This document shows positions 25,297 to 36,164 of a DNA stretch of 64,000 nt, in pieces. This DNA is from Paracyclopina nana. Its lineage: Eukaryota; Arthropoda; Copepoda; Cyclopoida; Cyclopettidae. The DNA lies in assembly GCA_019096065.1 (NCBI GenBank), contig JAGUCH010000005.1, positions 4,898,001 through 4,962,000 of the forward strand. Reading direction: 5' to 3'. The stretch's first letter is position 1. Each line of letters opens with the position of its first letter. The position numbers and the translations under genes are program-made. Under the pieces are notes generated by a model. It made no database searches, was not told the DNA's origin, and saw nothing but the letters and a program-made list of their open reading frames with translations.

Positions 25297-27351
25297 TTAA
25301 AAAACATCACTTCTCAAAGAAGCCTCATTATTAGTTTCCAAAGAGTTGGAGGCCCCAGCATTAGCTTCATTCTGTGAGCCTACAAAATGCATTGAAGAAA
25401 TTAGAAGTAGAAGCAATTGAACTAATAAATTAAAATTACCTTGTTCCAATATGGAGTTTAATCTCCTTATGGAGGCAGAGCTGCTCCTGCAACGTTGAAG
25501 GCCTTGATCTCCACGATGTATGGCCTCAATCTCTTGTTCAGCTTTAGCTTTGGCAACTGATAGCTGGATTGCCATCATCTTCCTTTCGTGATCCATTCTT
25601 AAAGTGTGAAGCTCTTCCTCCATTTCAAGCTTTTTTCGGGCCAGTTCTTCTTTATGTTGGGCCTCTTTGAAAAGGGCTTCCATTGTTGCCATATGCAAGT
25701 CATGGGACTCATTGCTCCTGACCTCTTCACGCATGCTCCTCACTTCAAGGTATTCCCGAATGGACTCAGCGGCAGGCTGAAGCCTTACTCGTTTCGACTT
25801 GCTGTACTTCCTCTGCTTGGATTGTTCATCCACGGCTTGTTCCTCTGTTCCTTCATCATTTTGCCTGTGTGGGGATGAGATATCTGGGCCCTCAATAAAT
25901 TCAGCAACACTGCTGATGTCTTGAACAGTCCGTACTATATCTGTAAAAATTATTTGTTATAAGATTTGTATACATGCAAAAGTATGTACAAAGTGATCAA
26001 AAAGTAGTTCAAATCATGTTTGAGCGATTGAAAATGGCTTTTTTGTCTACTAAATAAACTAAAAACGCAGCTTTCTTGCGTATCAGAAAAAGTTGCAAAA
26101 ACTGGTGTAGCATCCTTTTCTACCGAAGCTGTAGGCAAATGCAATTAAAGCTCACCTTGTTTTTGTTCACAAACTCGCTGCTTTCCTCTATTCACGGTAA
26201 TTGAAGTGTCCGACTCGGCAACAATTCTTTGGCCCTCATTTTCGTCATCAAAATCAATATTGTTGAGGGCGGCATTACACTCCTCCTCATTCAAGCTCTG
26301 AAAAAGATGCTTTATATTTTTAAACTTTAGAGAAAAATTGTTCTCCTACGATTGAAATTTCCTACAATTGAAAGACAAACAACAAATCTTCAGTCTTGTT
26401 TGTTTATGTTTATGAAAAGGGTACAGATCATTTATTTTTAAGGTCGTGCTTGTCAATAAAAATGAAGAAAATTCTGCATTTGAAATTCACTCATACATAG
26501 AATTGAGCATTTAACATAAAATGAAATTGGTTATGTTGACTTTTTTGCACATAGACCTTCAATTCATGCCAAAGTATATTTGTACCCTTTTTTTAAAAAC
26601 TTGCTTGTCCTACTTATTCGATCCTGTCAGATTTTCAGAATTTGAATTCAGAGTCAAAATCTAATGTAGTAAACATCGCATTTGGCTAAAAAAATGCAGA
26701 ATTTGTGTGTGCTTAGAATGCCAATATGTTGTTTGTGGTGCTTAAGCATGGATCAGAAATGCTCATAAAGTGTTAATAGAATTGTAGGCTGGTAGCCTTG
26801 GAGGAAACAGGCGTATGCTAATTTAACAGACAGTGGTAATTATTAGAAAATTACCTTGCTTGATGATGGATTGGTGAAAGCTGGCTGTTTCTTGCATTTT
26901 TCGGGCGACCTACTTGTTCTTAGTGGCTGGGCTAGCACAGCATCTGTGTCCCAACGAGTCTCAAAGCTCAGATTCTCCTCACCCATATCGCAAAGCTGTT
27001 TCAACTCATGAATTGACAAAGGATTGGTCTCGCTTGGCCCTCCACCCGTTTTTTTCTCGTCAACTTTTTGCTCCGACCGCTTTTTTCTCAACCAAGATTT
27101 CCTGTTGATATTGTTTATAGCTTAAACAGATATTTTTTTTCATTTAATTACCGATTGCTATACATCTTAGACAGCTTCTTCCCATCAAAACCAAGGCCTG
27201 TTTCTTGGTTGAACTCAATGGCAATTTGTTTCCATATTTGGTTGAGCTTGGTTGAGTTCCGTTCAGAAAATACATGGTATTTTTTACCAAGTTCGACGAG
27301 AAGATCTAGTTGCACTGTTTTGCAAACCTTTTCAGGAGACTTTCGACCCAT
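25297..27351 (-). CDS. Harbinger Myb/SANT-like DNA-binding partner, five exons
   Basis: Minus-strand exons 27351-27152, 27101-26855, 26297-26156, 25940-25440 and 25379-25297 join in frame to 390 aa. All introns are GT-AG (donors GTAATT, GTAATT, GTGAGC, GTAATT). Residues ~8-75 form a Myb/SANT-like (trihelix/MADF-type) domain with W40, F47, Y64 and a basic end (WLRKKR). A basic, nuclear-localisation-like stretch lies at ~238-249 (QRKYSKSKRVR), and a long charged coiled coil at ~265-340 suggests oligomerisation. In known Harbinger elements the Myb-like protein binds the element ends and brings the transposase into the nucleus; that role is inferred here from family and context. The start is the first ATG, placing the Myb domain at the N-terminus as expected. 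It could be mistaken for a host Myb gene, but it lies inside the transposon TIRs. Confidence 0.88.
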
Positions 27352-27703
27352 AGTGATCTGTGATTGCTAACTTTTTGATGGAATTATGGCTCTTCAAGAT
27401 TTTATAATGCTTACATTTTAAGCACAAAAAATGGTGGAAATGAGGAGAACGAAGACCACATACAGCACCGAAGTGGTTGAGATATCAGCAAAAAAATCAG
27501 CTTAATGATGAGATAACTTTACTGACAAGGGTCATTAATGCAGTAAGCAATGCATTAAAAATGAATATGAGATCCATTTTAGGCTAAGCAAGGGGCTGAC
27601 TGCCAGTGTAAGTTAACTTACAGTACATTGATTTCAGCAAAGGCACGGGGACAATACCATAATAATATGAGAACGGAAGCCTTGCTTACCTTAATTTTTC
27701 CGG

Positions 27704-27740
27704 CTTTGCTTTCCTGAATTTAAGTTTATGAGAACAAGCT
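27704..27740 (-). repeat. Harbinger right terminal inverted repeat
   Basis: Its reverse complement starts AGCTTGTTCTCATAAAC and runs through a CAGGAAAGCAAAG segment, matching the left end. AAT follows directly at 27741-27743. Confidence 0.85.
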
Positions 27741-27743
27741 AAT

Positions 27744-28138
27744 GACGAATTGGGCGCAGGTACAGCATATCTTTTTTCGAGTTTGCGTCATTTATGCAGG
27801 AGCAGGGAGAAGCTGTTTTCCAGTTTAGAGCTTCAAGTTCAATTTCAAGTTGGTAGAGTGCCAATTGAATCCCGGAAAGGAAGGGGAAATTCCTGTGTAG
27901 CAATTAATCCGACCCTCTCTCTCGCTCCTCGTGCTGCTTAGAATCTTTACAGCACAGTGGGAGCATGCGGATACGAAAAGGCCCACTTTCTAATTGACTC
28001 CCCATGATTGTTACTGAATGTGCCTTAAGATGTCGTGAAACGGAAATAAATTGAGAGCATTTCTTTCGTGTCCGCCTTCTTCCAACCGTGACTTTTTAAA
28101 GCTGTGCTCCACTTTATGGAAATGAATACATTAAAGCC
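27744..28138. other. Short non-coding gap between two transposons
   Basis: It lies between the Harbinger right end and a small MITE. I see no gene or RNA. Confidence 0.6.
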
Positions 28139-28141
28139 TAA

Positions 28142-28363
28142 GGCCTGGTTCACCTGCGATATTATGATCAAAATATCGAGCGATATTATGCTGATATTTG
28201 CAAATATCAGGTACTTCCAAAATAATTTTTTAGATTTTCTCTTCGGATTCGGTCTTTTGGTATCAAAAGCCATCCTAGAACAGTATCTATTTTCTCAGTT
28301 TCTCAGTATTTCGCTCCGATATTTTGTCAAAATATCCGATATTATAAGCAGGTGAACCATGCC
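28142..28363. mobile_element. Small MITE, 222 bp, with TAA target duplications
   Basis: The left end GGCCTGGTTCACCTGC and the reverse complement of the right end, GGCATGGTTCACCTGC, differ at one of 16 positions. TAA lies directly outside both ends (28139-28141 and 28364-28366). A 3-bp TWA duplication is typical of PIF/Harbinger-type MITEs. The interior is built of ATATCG/GATATT motifs arranged on both arms, so the transcript would fold back. It has no coding capacity. Its TIRs differ from those of the complete Harbinger element about 400 bp to the left, so cross-mobilisation by that transposase cannot be assumed. Confidence 0.82.
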
Positions 28364-28366
28364 TAA

Positions 28367-28933
28367 ATTCCGTTTCTTTTCTGCTGCTTCAACTCGTAAC
28401 CATCGACAGCAGAGAAGCAGGGAGGGGGAATGACTTTTGTCGAAGAAAGACACATCCATTTTGACATATACCAGGGCGTTGCCCACTTGGAGAAGAGGTC
28501 CTCTGAGAAATCAATTTGAGGCCTCTCGAGGACGGATAATTGGATCCTTCTGGGCCCAAATTTCAAGCTTAAAGATTGGTTGTCACTTTCCGTTTTCTCC
28601 TATAGTATTATCCTCTAGGGAAATAATGCCGGCAAAGATATCAATTTTGTGATCGTCGTCGTTATATTTTCTCATATTCTTAAAGCAGCTTCTTCTTCTC
28701 TTCACTCATTGCTTGTATATAGTGAGAACAATTACATCAAAACATGGAAGCATTTAGTAGTAGTTGTACGTAGGAATACTTGTAGAATGGAGAGTGGTGT
28801 TGCATGTGTGTACGTGGTTTAAGTAGTGTGGATTATTACAAATTAAAGAAAATCACAGCTCGATCGAGAAAAACTGGTAAAAAAAGCCTCTGATCTCTCT
28901 CGCTCTCCTCCAAATGTGGTTTTGGTTTTTTCT
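28367..28933. other. Probable 3' flank/UTR of the kinesin gene
   Basis: It lies directly downstream of the kinesin stop codon (minus strand). I see no clear AATAAA near the stop; AATTAAAG-like sequence occurs near 28848 on the plus strand only. No other gene is visible. Confidence 0.4.
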
Positions 28934-31900
28934 CTAGAAAATCTCCGTCTCTTCAGTGGTGGCGTCCGAGGCCATAATCATGGCCTCTGCGGCCTCACAT
29001 TCGGTGGTACAACAGCAAACAATTTCAGTTGAGTTGACGTCAAACGAGGTCGTGAGCACTGCATGGGATTTGGCCGCGTTCACCCTCTTTGAGAGGATTT
29101 CAGTCTCTTTTTGGAGGGCCTCGATCACCGACGGGTCCGTCGAGGCCACGTGGCCTTTGCTCACTGAGTCGGACACGTGGAGGCCAAAAGTCCACTTTTT
29201 GGCCCCGATCCGAGCCTTGGCCTCGGTGAGGTCGCTCTTGAGGCCGGTCTGCTGGTGCTGCAGCCTTTTGACCTCGAACAGCCTCCACCGCTCGTCGAGC
29301 CTCTCAATGAAAGTGGACTCGTAATTGAGGACGTGGAGAGGCTCCATTCGATGACTGATGACATGCACATTGTTGTCCTCCGCCGCTTTGAGGCTGTCCA
29401 CACTGTCTCTCTCAGAGCTCTCGTAGCCAGAACTCTTTCGTTGCGAGGCCCTCTTGAAGGCTGCGGCCTCTTTTGCAAGGCATTGTTGGTTGTTCGCGGC
29501 ACCCCTTCCTCCATGACTGTTATTGGATGACCTCAGTCTGATCCATCGCTTCTTGGACACGTGGTTGTTGTCGTTCGAGTCGTACCCCGAAGAGGCCGTG
29601 GAGGCCGTCGGGGCCGTGGTCTTCGGGGCTGTCTTGACCGAATATGGTGAGGCCAAGTTGATGGTGTGCTTCTTGTTAGAAGCGGAGGAAGAGGTGCCTT
29701 TGGCGTTTTTTGGCTGCTTGAGGCTCGCCGCTGCTGTAGACGCTGTGGCCTTTTTATCAGCCTTTTGACTAGACTTATCTTTGCCATTGCTCACACTGTT
29801 GGCCAGCTGGTGGCCATTGCTTCGCGAATCGGCACTTTTCGACCTTTTGCTCGCCTTCTCGCCGTCCCTGATCACCTTCAGGGGGCTGCGGGAGAGCTTG
29901 AAAAGCCGGCTGAATTTAGGCACCTTTTTGCCAATCACGACCTCGGCCTCCGAGGCCGGCTGCTGTGGTGGCAAAACGATCACTTCGGCTATCACTGGCG
30001 GAGGCTGGTGTTTCTGCCAGATCTCCAAGTCAGACGAAGTGTCCGTGGACTGCGACTTTCCGAGCACCGTCCTCTCGTTGCGTTTCACGGCCTGAGGCCG
30101 GTGCAGGACTACGTGGCCTCGTTTCGGGCCTCCGGACGAGGAGCTCATGGAGCTGCAGCCCGAGGGCGAGCTCTTGGATGGGGCTGTGCTCGTGCTGCCG
30201 CCAGAGGAGCTCAAGCTGTGCCCATCGGAGGACTTGAGGTGCAGCAGCCTCCGACGGTCAGGAAACTCGTCCTCGGCCTCCGAACCGGAACGCCCGTTTC
30301 CTGGCGAGCGTCGTAATGGCGGTTGAACGACATTGCCATTATTACTGACTTTGAGGTCCGGATTGGAGGCGCCATCAGGGTTGATCCTCGAGATTGGAGG
30401 CTGATAGGCTTGCTCCAAGTCCTTCAGTTTGGCATACTTGGCCAGCTCGGAGTCGATGCCCTCCAGAATTGGGGAATCGGAGCGAGTCGCTTTGCCCTCC
30501 AAATCAGACAAGCTGACCGTCTTGTTGTTGTTGTTGCTGCCCAAGTTGCTCATCATGTTGTTGAAGAGGTCGTCGAGGTCGTCCATCTCGTAGTTGTTGC
30601 CATTGTGACCCGGAGCATGCATGAAGTCAGTCATACGCACGGGCTCGCTGCAGAGGCTGTTGATGTCGTTGTTGGAGTTGATGCTGATTTTCTCGAGGTC
30701 GGTCATGAGAGCACTGAGGCTGAGGCAGGACGACCTCACGGCCTCACTGTCCTTCCGCATCTTCGCCTCCTCCAAGTGACTTTTGGCCTTGTCGTTGATC
30801 GAGGACACGCTCTGATACAGCTCGTGCAGCTTCGCCAACTGATCGAATTTCTTGTTGAACAACTCGTCGTTGATGACGACGTCCTCGCACACTTTGACCT
30901 CGTTGAGCAGGCCCGTCGACGACCTCGAGGCCAAAAAGTGGAGCTTGTTCGCGTCTAACGAGGACACAGTCACATTCAGGTTCTCCTCACTTGACTGATG
31001 ACTCTTGACCTCGGTGTCATCCTTTGTTGCGTCGGCCTCAGAGGCCGCCGGAGGCTGCTGCTGACAGCCGATATTTTTGAGCTCTTCAGAGGCTTGAGAC
31101 AGGGTCTCCACGAGCTGCTCGCAGTGGTTGTACAGCTCGTCAATAGTCTTGATGCTGCACTCCAAATCCTCTTTTTCCTCTGCGTCTTCTTCGTCAGGTA
31201 CAATGATACAGGGACTGATGGGAGGTGTGCCAACGCTGGCACCAGACGGCCTCCGAGGCTCTATTGACTCCTCGGGAGTATTATGGTGGATTTGAACTAC
31301 TTGGATGCTCTCGTCTTCCTTCTCCTCGAAACTGTCGTCACTCTCCACGGTCTTGAACTGGGTCAACACTTTAAGGCCTGCTTCGTTGCTTAATTCGCCC
31401 TGTTGAGGCTGGTTGAGCCAGGCGAAGGGCTCGGGCTCAAACTTGTTGCTCATGGCGCGTTGGTGTTGCTGCTGGTGCACCACGTGTCGTTCCTGACATT
31501 CCACCCACTGCTGAATCATCGAGATCTTTTGGTCGTCCATGTAGCCATAGATGGCCATATTGGGATCGTTGTACTGAGGCCATTGTGGCATTTGCTGAGG
31601 CTGCTGCCTGTACCCCGCCACCCGTCCGGTTAAGGGCATTTTTCCCTTGGGCATTCTCGGCAGAGACCCGCCAGAGTTGCAGCAGACTCCATTGCTTCTC
31701 GTGAGAAGCTTCCACGAGTGCGTGGGAGTCGAGCCCACACTGCCAGGCCTCAGCCTCTGCGACTGCTGAAGCATGTGTGTGGGTGAACAGAGATTTCTGA
31801 GGCCACCGCCGCCACTTGAGTTTGACGGAGATTTGCTGTGGCGTTTATTCCTCTCCAGAGTCGAGGATTTCATAGGCTGAGAAGGCTTCAGTTCTGCGGA

Positions 31901-33442
31901 GCTGCCACGCAATATCTTGGCCATTTGGCCTCGGCTATCTCCGCTGTTGAGGCTCGGAATGAAGACTGGAGGATGCTCGAAATCGGTGCCCTCGTCGTCG
32001 CGAGAGCCCACGAAAATGACAGTGTCGCAAGACTGCTCGGAGGACGAAGGGTCAGTGAATTCCGAGGAGCTCGAGGCCAACTTCACGAGCCTGTTCATCT
32101 TGGTGTCATCTGACGAGCCCGAGCCCGCCGACCCGTTGCTCGCGCCCCCCTTATTCGAGGCTTTCTTCCGCCTCATCCGATGAATTCTCGATGCGAGCTG
32201 AGTGGTGTGCAAGGTCTCGGAGTAATGGCTGGGCTCAGGTGTCACGTGGGCAACCATGGTTGCCTGACAGGTGTAGGATCCCATGCAGTCCTTCAGCATC
32301 TGCGTCACCTTGGACTCCTTGAAGGGCAAGTGCCTTTGCCCATTAAATATGCCCAAAATGACGTTGCCGAGGCCGCTGAGCGTGATGCTGCCACCTGAGG
32401 TCTTGGTGCGATCGCAGCATCCGAAATCGATCAGGTGCAGCCTCGAACGGCCTCCAACGAGGCCCTTCTTCGAGGCCTCGTATTGGTAGACATGCAGGGT
32501 GAACACAAAGTGCGAGTCCTTGCCCCCATTGAGGTCGGCGGCCATGTTGGTCGACCTCGAGGTCAAGGCCGCGTCGAGGTAGTAGCCGGCCCTTTCGGCC
32601 GTGCTGCACCGCAATTCAGTGAGGCCGGACATGACGCTCGCGCCTGAATTGGCCGGGCTGGGAAAGAACTGGGAGGGTGGTGAGTCATTGTCTGATTCCG
32701 AGGCCGCCTGACCCGTAAGCAGGTCACGGACCTCCTCGTTCTGACCTCCGATCTCGAGGGCAGATACTCTGATGGCAAAGCGTGCATTTTTGGCCTCCTT
32801 GATGCTTCTGAAGAGCCACGCTATGGCCGAGGGAATGATGCCCAATGTTGCGGAGGACTCGTCACTTCCAATCATTGTGTACGTCTTTCCGAGGCTGGCA
32901 TGGCCAAAGGCGAAGAGACATCCGTCGACACCCGATACCACTCCAGAAATAGCCTCAGATAAGGCACTTGAGGCCACCTCAGCCTGGGCATCCTCGTCAG
33001 AGTAGAGGCCGTCGAAGGCAAACATTTTGGGCGCGGCCACGTTCACCGAGGAGTCCTTCTTGTCTTTCGAGTGCGACGGGTCCAAAAGGGTCACTTGCCT
33101 CTTCTTCTTGTCCATGCGAAAATTGGACGGCCTCTCGGGGTCGAGGACGCCCGAGTTGGCCACCCGGAGGACCACGCGGACTTTGCCATGCTGGGTGGCG
33201 ATTGGCTGCTGCTGCTGAGGCTCCTCTTGCAGCCTTTTAAGCAAAGCTGAAGGGGCTGGAGGCGGGCATTTGCCGAGGATGCCCGAAAAGTTGGACACGT
33301 GGTTGACCTCGGAGGCCTTTGATGCGAGGCCATTGCTGGTGGATGCAGGCTGCTTTTTTCGCGCGAAAAAGGCCGCTGCAGTGTCAGCCTGGCTCTTGGA
33401 CCCGATGGGTCCAGAGTGGCTGATAATGTACTTTGGGTCCAT
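28934..33442 (-). CDS. KIF26-family kinesin-like protein, 1502 aa, single exon
   Basis: A divergent kinesin motor fills residues ~87-427: P-loop GHASLGKT (180-187), a degenerate switch I (DSHFVF near 309-314 in place of NxxSSRSH) and a degenerate switch II (DFGCCD, 339-344, in place of DLAGSE), ending with AARIH-like LASRIHRMRRKK. FGHxSLGK, YYLDAAL and RLHLID blocks match vertebrate KIF26A/B and place it with the KIF26/VAB-8 group, known as microtubule-binding, weakly or non-motile signalling kinesins in cell and axon migration. Residues ~430-1360 are low-complexity Ser/Gln-rich with basic patches; ~1370-1475 is charged and probably coiled coil. The ATG has A at -3 and G at +4, and an in-frame TAG lies 12 nt upstream, so this is the likely start. 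A good acceptor (CTCATTCCAG) upstream suggests a 5' UTR intron. The exon is far richer in GC than its surroundings. Confidence 0.93.
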   Translation of the reverse strand: MDPKYIISHSGPIGSKSQADTAAAFFARKKQPASTSNGLASKASEVNHVSNFSGILGKCPPPAPSALLKRLQEEPQQQQPIATQHGKVRVVLRVANSGVLDPERPSNFRMDKKKRQVTLLDPSHSKDKKDSSVNVAAPKMFAFDGLYSDEDAQAEVASSALSEAISGVVSGVDGCLFAFGHASLGKTYTMIGSDESSATLGIIPSAIAWLFRSIKEAKNARFAIRVSALEIGGQNEEVRDLLTGQAASESDNDSPPSQFFPSPANSGASVMSGLTELRCSTAERAGYYLDAALTSRSTNMAADLNGGKDSHFVFTLHVYQYEASKKGLVGGRSRLHLIDFGCCDRTKTSGGSITLSGLGNVILGIFNGQRHLPFKESKVTQMLKDCMGSYTCQATMVAHVTPEPSHYSETLHTTQLASRIHRMRRKKASNKGGASNGSAGSGSSDDTKMNRLVKLASSSSEFTDPSSSEQSCDTVIFVGSRDDEGTDFEHPPVFIPSLNSGDSRGQMAKILRGSSAELKPSQPMKSSTLERNKRHSKSPSNSSGGGGLRNLCSPTHMLQQSQRLRPGSVGSTPTHSWKLLTRSNGVCCNSGGSLPRMPKGKMPLTGRVAGYRQQPQQMPQWPQYNDPNMAIYGYMDDQKISMIQQWVECQERHVVHQQQHQRAMSNKFEPEPFAWLNQPQQGELSNEAGLKVLTQFKTVESDDSFEEKEDESIQVVQIHHNTPEESIEPRRPSGASVGTPPISPCIIVPDEEDAEEKEDLECSIKTIDELYNHCEQLVETLSQASEELKNIGCQQQPPAASEADATKDDTEVKSHQSSEENLNVTVSSLDANKLHFLASRSSTGLLNEVKVCEDVVINDELFNKKFDQLAKLHELYQSVSSINDKAKSHLEEAKMRKDSEAVRSSCLSLSALMTDLEKISINSNNDINSLCSEPVRMTDFMHAPGHNGNNYEMDDLDDLFNNMMSNLGSNNNNKTVSLSDLEGKATRSDSPILEGIDSELAKYAKLKDLEQAYQPPISRINPDGASNPDLKVSNNGNVVQPPLRRSPGNGRSGSEAEDEFPDRRRLLHLKSSDGHSLSSSGGSTSTAPSKSSPSGCSSMSSSSGGPKRGHVVLHRPQAVKRNERTVLGKSQSTDTSSDLEIWQKHQPPPVIAEVIVLPPQQPASEAEVVIGKKVPKFSRLFKLSRSPLKVIRDGEKASKRSKSADSRSNGHQLANSVSNGKDKSSQKADKKATASTAAASLKQPKNAKGTSSSASNKKHTINLASPYSVKTAPKTTAPTASTASSGYDSNDNNHVSKKRWIRLRSSNNSHGGRGAANNQQCLAKEAAAFKRASQRKSSGYESSERDSVDSLKAAEDNNVHVISHRMEPLHVLNYESTFIERLDERWRLFEVKRLQHQQTGLKSDLTEAKARIGAKKWTFGLHVSDSVSKGHVASTDPSVIEALQKETEILSKRVNAAKSHAVLTTSFDVNSTEIVCCCTTECEAAEAMIMASDATTEETEIF

Positions 33443-36164
33443 CTTTCCCAGCTACTCAGGTGGCCATTTTTCGGCCTCGTTGGCTTTCCTCCTCGAGGTC
33501 ATCAACATTATTCAGTCTTATTCTGGAATGAGAGCGGAAAAGAAAGGGATTTTGAGAAAATCGGCTTAATCTCTCTACATTTCAAGTGGTGAGGAGCCAG
33601 TTTCAACCCCTTTTGTGCTCAAAGTAGTAGTGTATGGTGTGGCCGGCTTTCTAAGGTAGCTAAAGCTATGGATGATGCTAAGAAAACAGAAAGTCCCTTC
33701 GAAGTAACAGCAGCAGCAGCTGGATTTCCAGACGGCCCGAATTCAGAAATAGACTGGCAGACATTTGAAAACTTTTGCCTTTGCGTGATTGCGGCAGCGG
33801 GAGCAATTATGAAATATGCGAAATGAATCGGGGAAACGGAGACAAATGCAATTTCCGCAAAGCATTATTACTCGCGCAATGTCCTATAGTATCTTTATAT
33901 GGCGTATAGCTGTCGTTAGTGCATGCTTGTAAAAATGGCATAAATGAGAGCAATAAAAGCGGAAAAAGTAATATTTGTTTTATAACTGTCTGGGTCCAAA
34001 CGAGACTGTATATATCGGTACCTTATACTCTACTCTGGCTGCGAAGGGGTTCTTTTCACACGATCTGCGAGCATTTGGCAACAACTTAGGGGGGGAAAGC
34101 TGCTTTCATCATAAAGCGCTTTAGTGCTTAGCTGAAAGTTTCAATTGGCCTTTTTTACACAGCAGTAGGCTGAGCTGTTTACGCGCCATTCCAGGGTCAA
34201 ACTAGATATATATACAGTAGATGGCACAGAAGAATAAAAGTAAAAGAGGCCATCTCGTGACATTAATTCCCCCTTTGTTTTTGTACCTGCCAATCTATCA
34301 CTGTCTTAAAAAGTGGCCTTTGCATACTATTACATTTGCTTGGCCTTGAGTGGTCCTCTCTTTCTCGCGGCAAAATCTAATAAAAGCTTTTGCCATTTAT
34401 TATTCTGTATCTGCATGGCCTAGATATTCGTACCCAAGCTACCATGTGTCAATTAGTACGACTAATCTTCATTTGTCATGGGATCTATGGAAAAAAAGAG
34501 AAGCCATGTTTGATCATCATCCAGTGTGTTTGCTTTCCGTTTCTGCGGCAGTGATAACGAAAAGAAAGCAGTGCAGAACTCATTGCCCATGGGCCTTTTT
34601 TTCCAAGGCCACTGAGCTGCCCCAAAAGTGAAGCAGAACAAAAGCTGCACTAAGACTATCATTCGACTGGAAATTCTGTATTCAGTTCCATGTGGAGTGC
34701 AAGTTGATCATATCCCTCAATAACTTGGTGCATTTAACGCTTCGTGTGTTTCGCAATACATGCACAGAATTCCTTCTTGCAGCCACCTAGTCACTCCCTT
34801 AATTAGCTTATAATTGAGTCTAATGGACCTATTTTCATCACAGACTTCATCATCCACCAGAAATTCCCCAGCCAGCTAACTTAGCTATTAACAGCAGAGA
34901 GGAAAAGTTACTGCCATTTTTCTGCTTGAGCAGCTGGCACAAAAAAAGCATCCTTTTAAAAGGAGGATGAATGTTTCATGTACAAAACTCTTGCATTCTT
35001 TTAAGAGTCCTCCAAAAGCAAGCTGAGTACTTTTACAAAACTTAAGTTGCCCTGCATGTCGTTCCTCTGTGTCTAAATGTTTTTCTGCTCTTTGGCATGT
35101 TGATGTCTTCAGTGCTGCTAAGTGAGGTCAAAAGCAGGAGGTCCCAAGGGAAGCACTGGCTAAAACTGAGCTAAGTGGCTGTGTAAAAAATTTACAACAA
35201 GTCAGGCTTTTGTGAGATCTTGTGAAATTCTCCCCCAGCTGCTATACTTGGTAGTTGGAGCCATATTTTGCTGCTGAGGAAAATATCAAAAAAGTATATT
35301 GATGTTGCTGCAAGATTGAGTCCCTTCTTCCACTTCTACCCACATACACACACAATGGGAAATGATCCCAGCCAATTTCCAGCTGGCTTTTTATGTGGAA
35401 GTATTTTTTCCAATTTGACTGATTGAGTGACTTGCCTTTTCTCTCTATATATTTAAGCCAACATTTGAAATGAGGCACTTTTGAGGGCTAATAAATCCCT
35501 CTGTGAGCTGAAGCAGTGGGCTGTTGCTTACTTCTTATTCAGTCAACAACCTAGGATGGCCTCGTTTCTCAATCCCCTTACTTGTAGCTAGCTAGATAGT
35601 GAGGTGGTGGTACTACTTTCTGGCAAGAAAAACAAAAATTAACCTCACTCCTCAAGCTGAAGATGCATTACTTTTTCCTTTACCAAGATCAAGAGCTTGT
35701 TTTTGCCTTTCCCCAAATCACTGGGATAATCTTTTGAAAGAGTTTGTTGGAGAGGAGCTAAAAGAAGCCACTGCAAACTTTTCCTTTTTGGCAAAACACC
35801 AGACTCACTTGGCTGTCTTTTCCTCTGCAGAAACTTAAATCTTCAAGGGTACTTGAAAAGACATATCGAGCAAAAGACACTACTGTAATATAGCAATGCC
35901 TGCAGTCATATGGGCTATATGATGACATTTTCCTGGGCTGGAAGAAGGACGACGGTCTTTTTTTATTTGATGCTGCCAGATTTGCGGCTTCCTATAATAC
36001 TGCTTCTTTATATGCTCTTTTCCAAGCTTGGAAGGACCATCAATCATGAAATTGCACTTCTGAGGGACGACGACGCAAAAAGTGCACGACATAAGTAATG
36101 TTTTGAAAACATAGAACTGCTCAACACAATGCTACTCTCCAAAATGTAATACATTAATGTGCTG

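Larger units (their letters stand above)
23467..27740. mobile_element. PIF/Harbinger DNA transposon, apparently complete (4.27 kb)
   Basis: The ends are inverted repeats sharing the core AGCTTGTTCTCATAAAC, then a stretch identical except for about three positions, for ~36 bp in total. AAT flanks both ends and may be the 3-bp target duplication. Between the ends lie a transposase with the HARBI1-type DDE domain (plus strand) and a Myb/SANT-like protein (minus strand), the two-gene set known for autonomous Harbinger elements. The genes run tail to tail with about 290 bp between their stops. Further subterminal copies of GGTAAGCAAG occur inside both ends. Both reading frames are open once GT-AG introns are removed, so the copy may be functional. 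The exact outer boundary is uncertain because similarity continues about 11-13 bp past the AAT on each side. Confidence 0.9.

Noticed and set aside
29666..30316. 216-codon plus-strand ORF, and similar ones at 30323-30958 (211 codons) and 29177-29530
   Set aside because: They lie antisense to the kinesin exon. High GC and codon bias there remove stop codons on the opposite strand; the translations are low-complexity and match nothing.
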